Shown in pieces: positions 60,970 through 64,000 of a DNA stretch of 64,000 nt. How positions within the stretch are numbered: position 1 is the first letter of the stretch; each line of letters opens with the position of its first letter. Source of the stretch: Glandiceps talaboti. Its lineage: Eukaryota > Hemichordata > Enteropneusta > Spengelidae. A program made the translations under genes and the position numbers. The stretch covers positions 6,616,361 to 6,680,360 of the forward strand of contig NC_135564.1 of assembly GCF_964340395.1 (NCBI RefSeq), read 5' to 3'. The notes beneath the pieces were generated by a model. It searched no databases, had not been told where the DNA came from, and was given only the letters and a program-made list of their open reading frames with translations.

Positions 60970-63719
60970 ATGATATCACTGTTCACTTCAAGTTGAGGAA
61001 AAGTTGTTTGCGTAAACCATGTAAATTTCTTCTCGGATACAAAGCTTTGTTTCAATGTCCCTAGTTGCTGGCTATGTTTTCGGGGCGTGGAACGTCGACC
61101 TCACTCAAGACGTGAGTTGTTAAACAGCCGATTGTGTCGCCGTGCTTTTATAAGTCTCTCGGCCTAATGTGTCAGCAAAGTTCTTATTTTTTTAAATGAA
61201 GTAGTAGTATGAATGTGTATTTCGGGACACGCGAAAAGCAAGAGCAAATGCACTACTCTATACACGTGTCCGATATATTGAAAATCTTATTTATAAAAGA
61301 AAATAAAAATACTGTTAGAGTGATAGCATTTGTGAGACTTGCACGTAAACGATACCTGGTAAATTTGATAACACGACGATGGGGGCGCTGTTGATACTTG
61401 CTAGGGAAACGAAATAAGTCGCACACCCAAAGAAAACTCACTTACTAAATATTTACAAGTAATCTCGCCAGGTTACAATCAAATATGTGCAATGATTACA
61501 GCTCGGCAGGCGAGTGCAAACGAGAACCCAAACCCGCATCCAAAACAATTGTAACTTTTTTTTATTAGCTACACTAACGCTAATCTCCAAACGATGTGTT
61601 TTTGTTAGGTTAAAAACAGGGAGGGAATGCGTCTATATATTGTTAACACAAGTAACGCTCACAGTGGGCACACCTGAATAGCACAGTGTTACATCAGTCA
61701 ATGGAAACGAATTACTCCTGGACAATAACAGTGTTTGATGGTTCAATGGCGCCACCACGGACACCACCAACTCATTCTTCCGCGTAATTTCTGTTAACAG
61801 TATTTTTCACTGCAGTTTTCACGGCAATTGTACAAGTAAACAAGGTAAACATTGGATTTTTTGGGGATCCAAATTGGATTATTGGATTACACCAGTTTAA
61901 GGGTTTGAATAATATAGACAAACAAGCACACGTACAACGCACTCTGAATCCGGGACACCAGTTCATCAACCCTGGAGGTATACACACTGAAGTGGTTCAT
62001 AGCTACATCTGAAGGAGATACAGGTCAGACTTCGTAGTACGGTTTTTTTTCACTGAAAATTATAGAAGTCGGCAAGATAAGAGGGAATGTCTATTGTTGA
62101 GGTTGGATGTCTCTGTGACAACTTTACTGACACGCGCTGATATCTGTAGGCGCTGTTTGTTCGGTCTCAATTACAAGAGTTAGTTGCTCGTCTTCTGCTT
62201 GAATGAACCTCAAAAACCTCCGTGATGAAGTAATTTACTGTCCATAGATACAGCCTTCCAAATTCCCAGGCCCATATATGTCCGTGAATAAGCAAGCAAA
62301 CAAAAACTTCTCGAAGTGTTGATTTCATTTACACGACACGAATCATTCAAACATGTTACGATCACCGTCCACAGCTGTAAACAAGCTAAATAGTGAGAAA
62401 TAGAAAATGACATTTAGGAATGACATAGGTGTCGCTGGGGGCGCTGTATATAGCTTCCTTTGTTTGGTCATAGACACTGGAGACGTCTATGGTTTGGCTG
62501 ATGATACAGTGCTGGTATGACTTGAAAAAAAAAAACTGCCGTTAAAATGTAGGGCCACATAAACTTTCGATGGGGTTTTATGTATGTGTGTGTGTGGGGG
62601 GGGGATGGGGGTGGGGGTTAAGGTGACTGTTAGATCCCTTGAAAGATACTTCATTTTCTGGTCATGTTGAAATATTTCATCGTCTCAACTTTACGTTACT
62701 AACCCCCTCCCATTTGTCGCATTGAAGGTCATTGCTAACTAACATTTCAATAGTCTCGTAAAAGTGTCCAAAAAGTATACCCGTGTTAGTCTTTCCTGTT
62801 GTCCCTAGGGTGGTCTACGAAATACTCTCTGTCTCTAATCCCAGCGAATTAAACGACTGCTATTATTCAAACACATTCATAACTAAAGAGAAACCCAGTC
62901 ACACTTTATAAAAGGCAATTCTCTCGTGGTATCGGCTTATTCAAGCTTTTTAAATTAAGGTTACATCGTCAGGTGTGGCCATTTCTTAACACAGGGTACT
63001 GTTCACAATTTATCTCAAATTGAAATGGTGGTTGGCTGTTGCTGTCGGTCCAACTCGGTGGGAAAGAATCCCAAACAACCGAAATAAGCATTGTCAAGAT
63101 AACAGAAAGTCCGTACATGTAGTCTGGGCGGACTCAAGACAGCGTGTTGGGATATGAAAGCTGATACAGTTACTTTTTTAAAAAGAGCTTGCGAGATAAA
63201 GACTTTATAAAAAGTTCCGCTTTGAACACGCGTTTTTCCTAAATTGTCAGTGTGCAGTCAGTAGGAAAATATTGTTAACCGCGTCCTTGCTATGGCGCTG
63301 TTTTCAACTCAAATCAGACCAAATTGAGGTTCTAAACAAAATACGGCACAAACCCGTAATTCGATTAATTTTGCGTGTTTGCACAACATTTTGCTGAAAC
63401 TATGGAGTCACCAACAGAGTATGCATAATCCGGTTCTGACAACAAATCTCGTAGACACTTGATTAGGTGTGTATAGGGTCATAAAATGATACAGATAGAA
63501 CTAAGGCTTGTCTCAAATCTCAAGACTCTCTATTCCAACATGAACATGTCACAGTCGACCAATAAACATTAGTTAAGCTTAAAACTTCTGTTGAAAATTT
63601 TGTTAGAACAGGAGAGATTATGAGTAATTAAGACATAGTTTTAGAAGTTTTTAAACTATTATTCAAGGTGGAGACATTAAAGTTTGACTAACACAGAATG
63701 TATGTAGAAAAAGAAAATA

Positions 63720-63987
<268 letters not shown>

Positions 63988-64000
63988 TGACTGACTGATT

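Overview
This is animal nuclear DNA: AT-rich, intron-bearing and crowded with microsatellites and short inverted-repeat elements. Nothing in it looks bacterial or viral. The homeodomain gene here matches the Msxlx type, which as I recall is kept in amphioxus, ambulacrarians and some protostomes but lost from vertebrates. That suggests an invertebrate, plausibly a marine deuterostome such as a hemichordate, echinoderm or cephalochordate. This is inference; no marker in the window fixes the species.

Two protein-coding genes can be reconstructed completely, both on the minus strand. (1) An SLC45-family proton/sugar symporter of 688 aa in three coding exons (12278-10616, 5654-5479, 4634-4407). 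It has an unusual Thr/Asn-rich, sequon-dense extracellular loop. (2) An NK-like homeobox gene of 266 aa in three coding exons (49677-49302, 42985-42787, 38542-38317). It has an eh1-type repressor motif, and an intron splits the homeodomain at its residue 53. All splice sites are GT-AG and the phases join exactly. Two further exon-like segments are less certain: a plus-strand terminal exon at 25112-25347 with a poly(A) signal, and minus-strand exon-like sequence inside the first SLC45 intron (7694-7880, perhaps also 7950-8112).

Layout: 1-4.4 kb, downstream flank of SLC45 with a MITE and a 100-bp foldback; 4.4-12.3 kb, SLC45; 12.3-38.3 kb, mostly non-coding with one candidate exon, SINE copies, microsatellites and G-runs; 38.3-49.7 kb, the homeobox gene; 49.7-64 kb, no convincing exon, and very large compound microsatellites.

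Repeats dominate. There is a roughly 250-bp MITE family (three copies, 17-bp perfect TIRs in one), a second roughly 420-bp TIR element with a tandemly amplified relative, a tRNA-derived SINE (one near-complete and two partial copies), foldbacks, minisatellites, and about 15 large microsatellites. No CRISPR, rRNA, intact tRNA or long transposon ORF was seen. The two genes show no obvious functional link. Msxlx is a member of the deuterostome pharyngeal gene cluster (nkx2.1, nkx2.2, msxlx, pax1/9, slc25A21, foxA), so the sequence outside the window is the place to look for its partners. I found no clear candidate for a new molecular system; the most interesting points are the homeobox gene, its intron structure, the repeat-built glycan loop of SLC45 and the undescribed repeat families.
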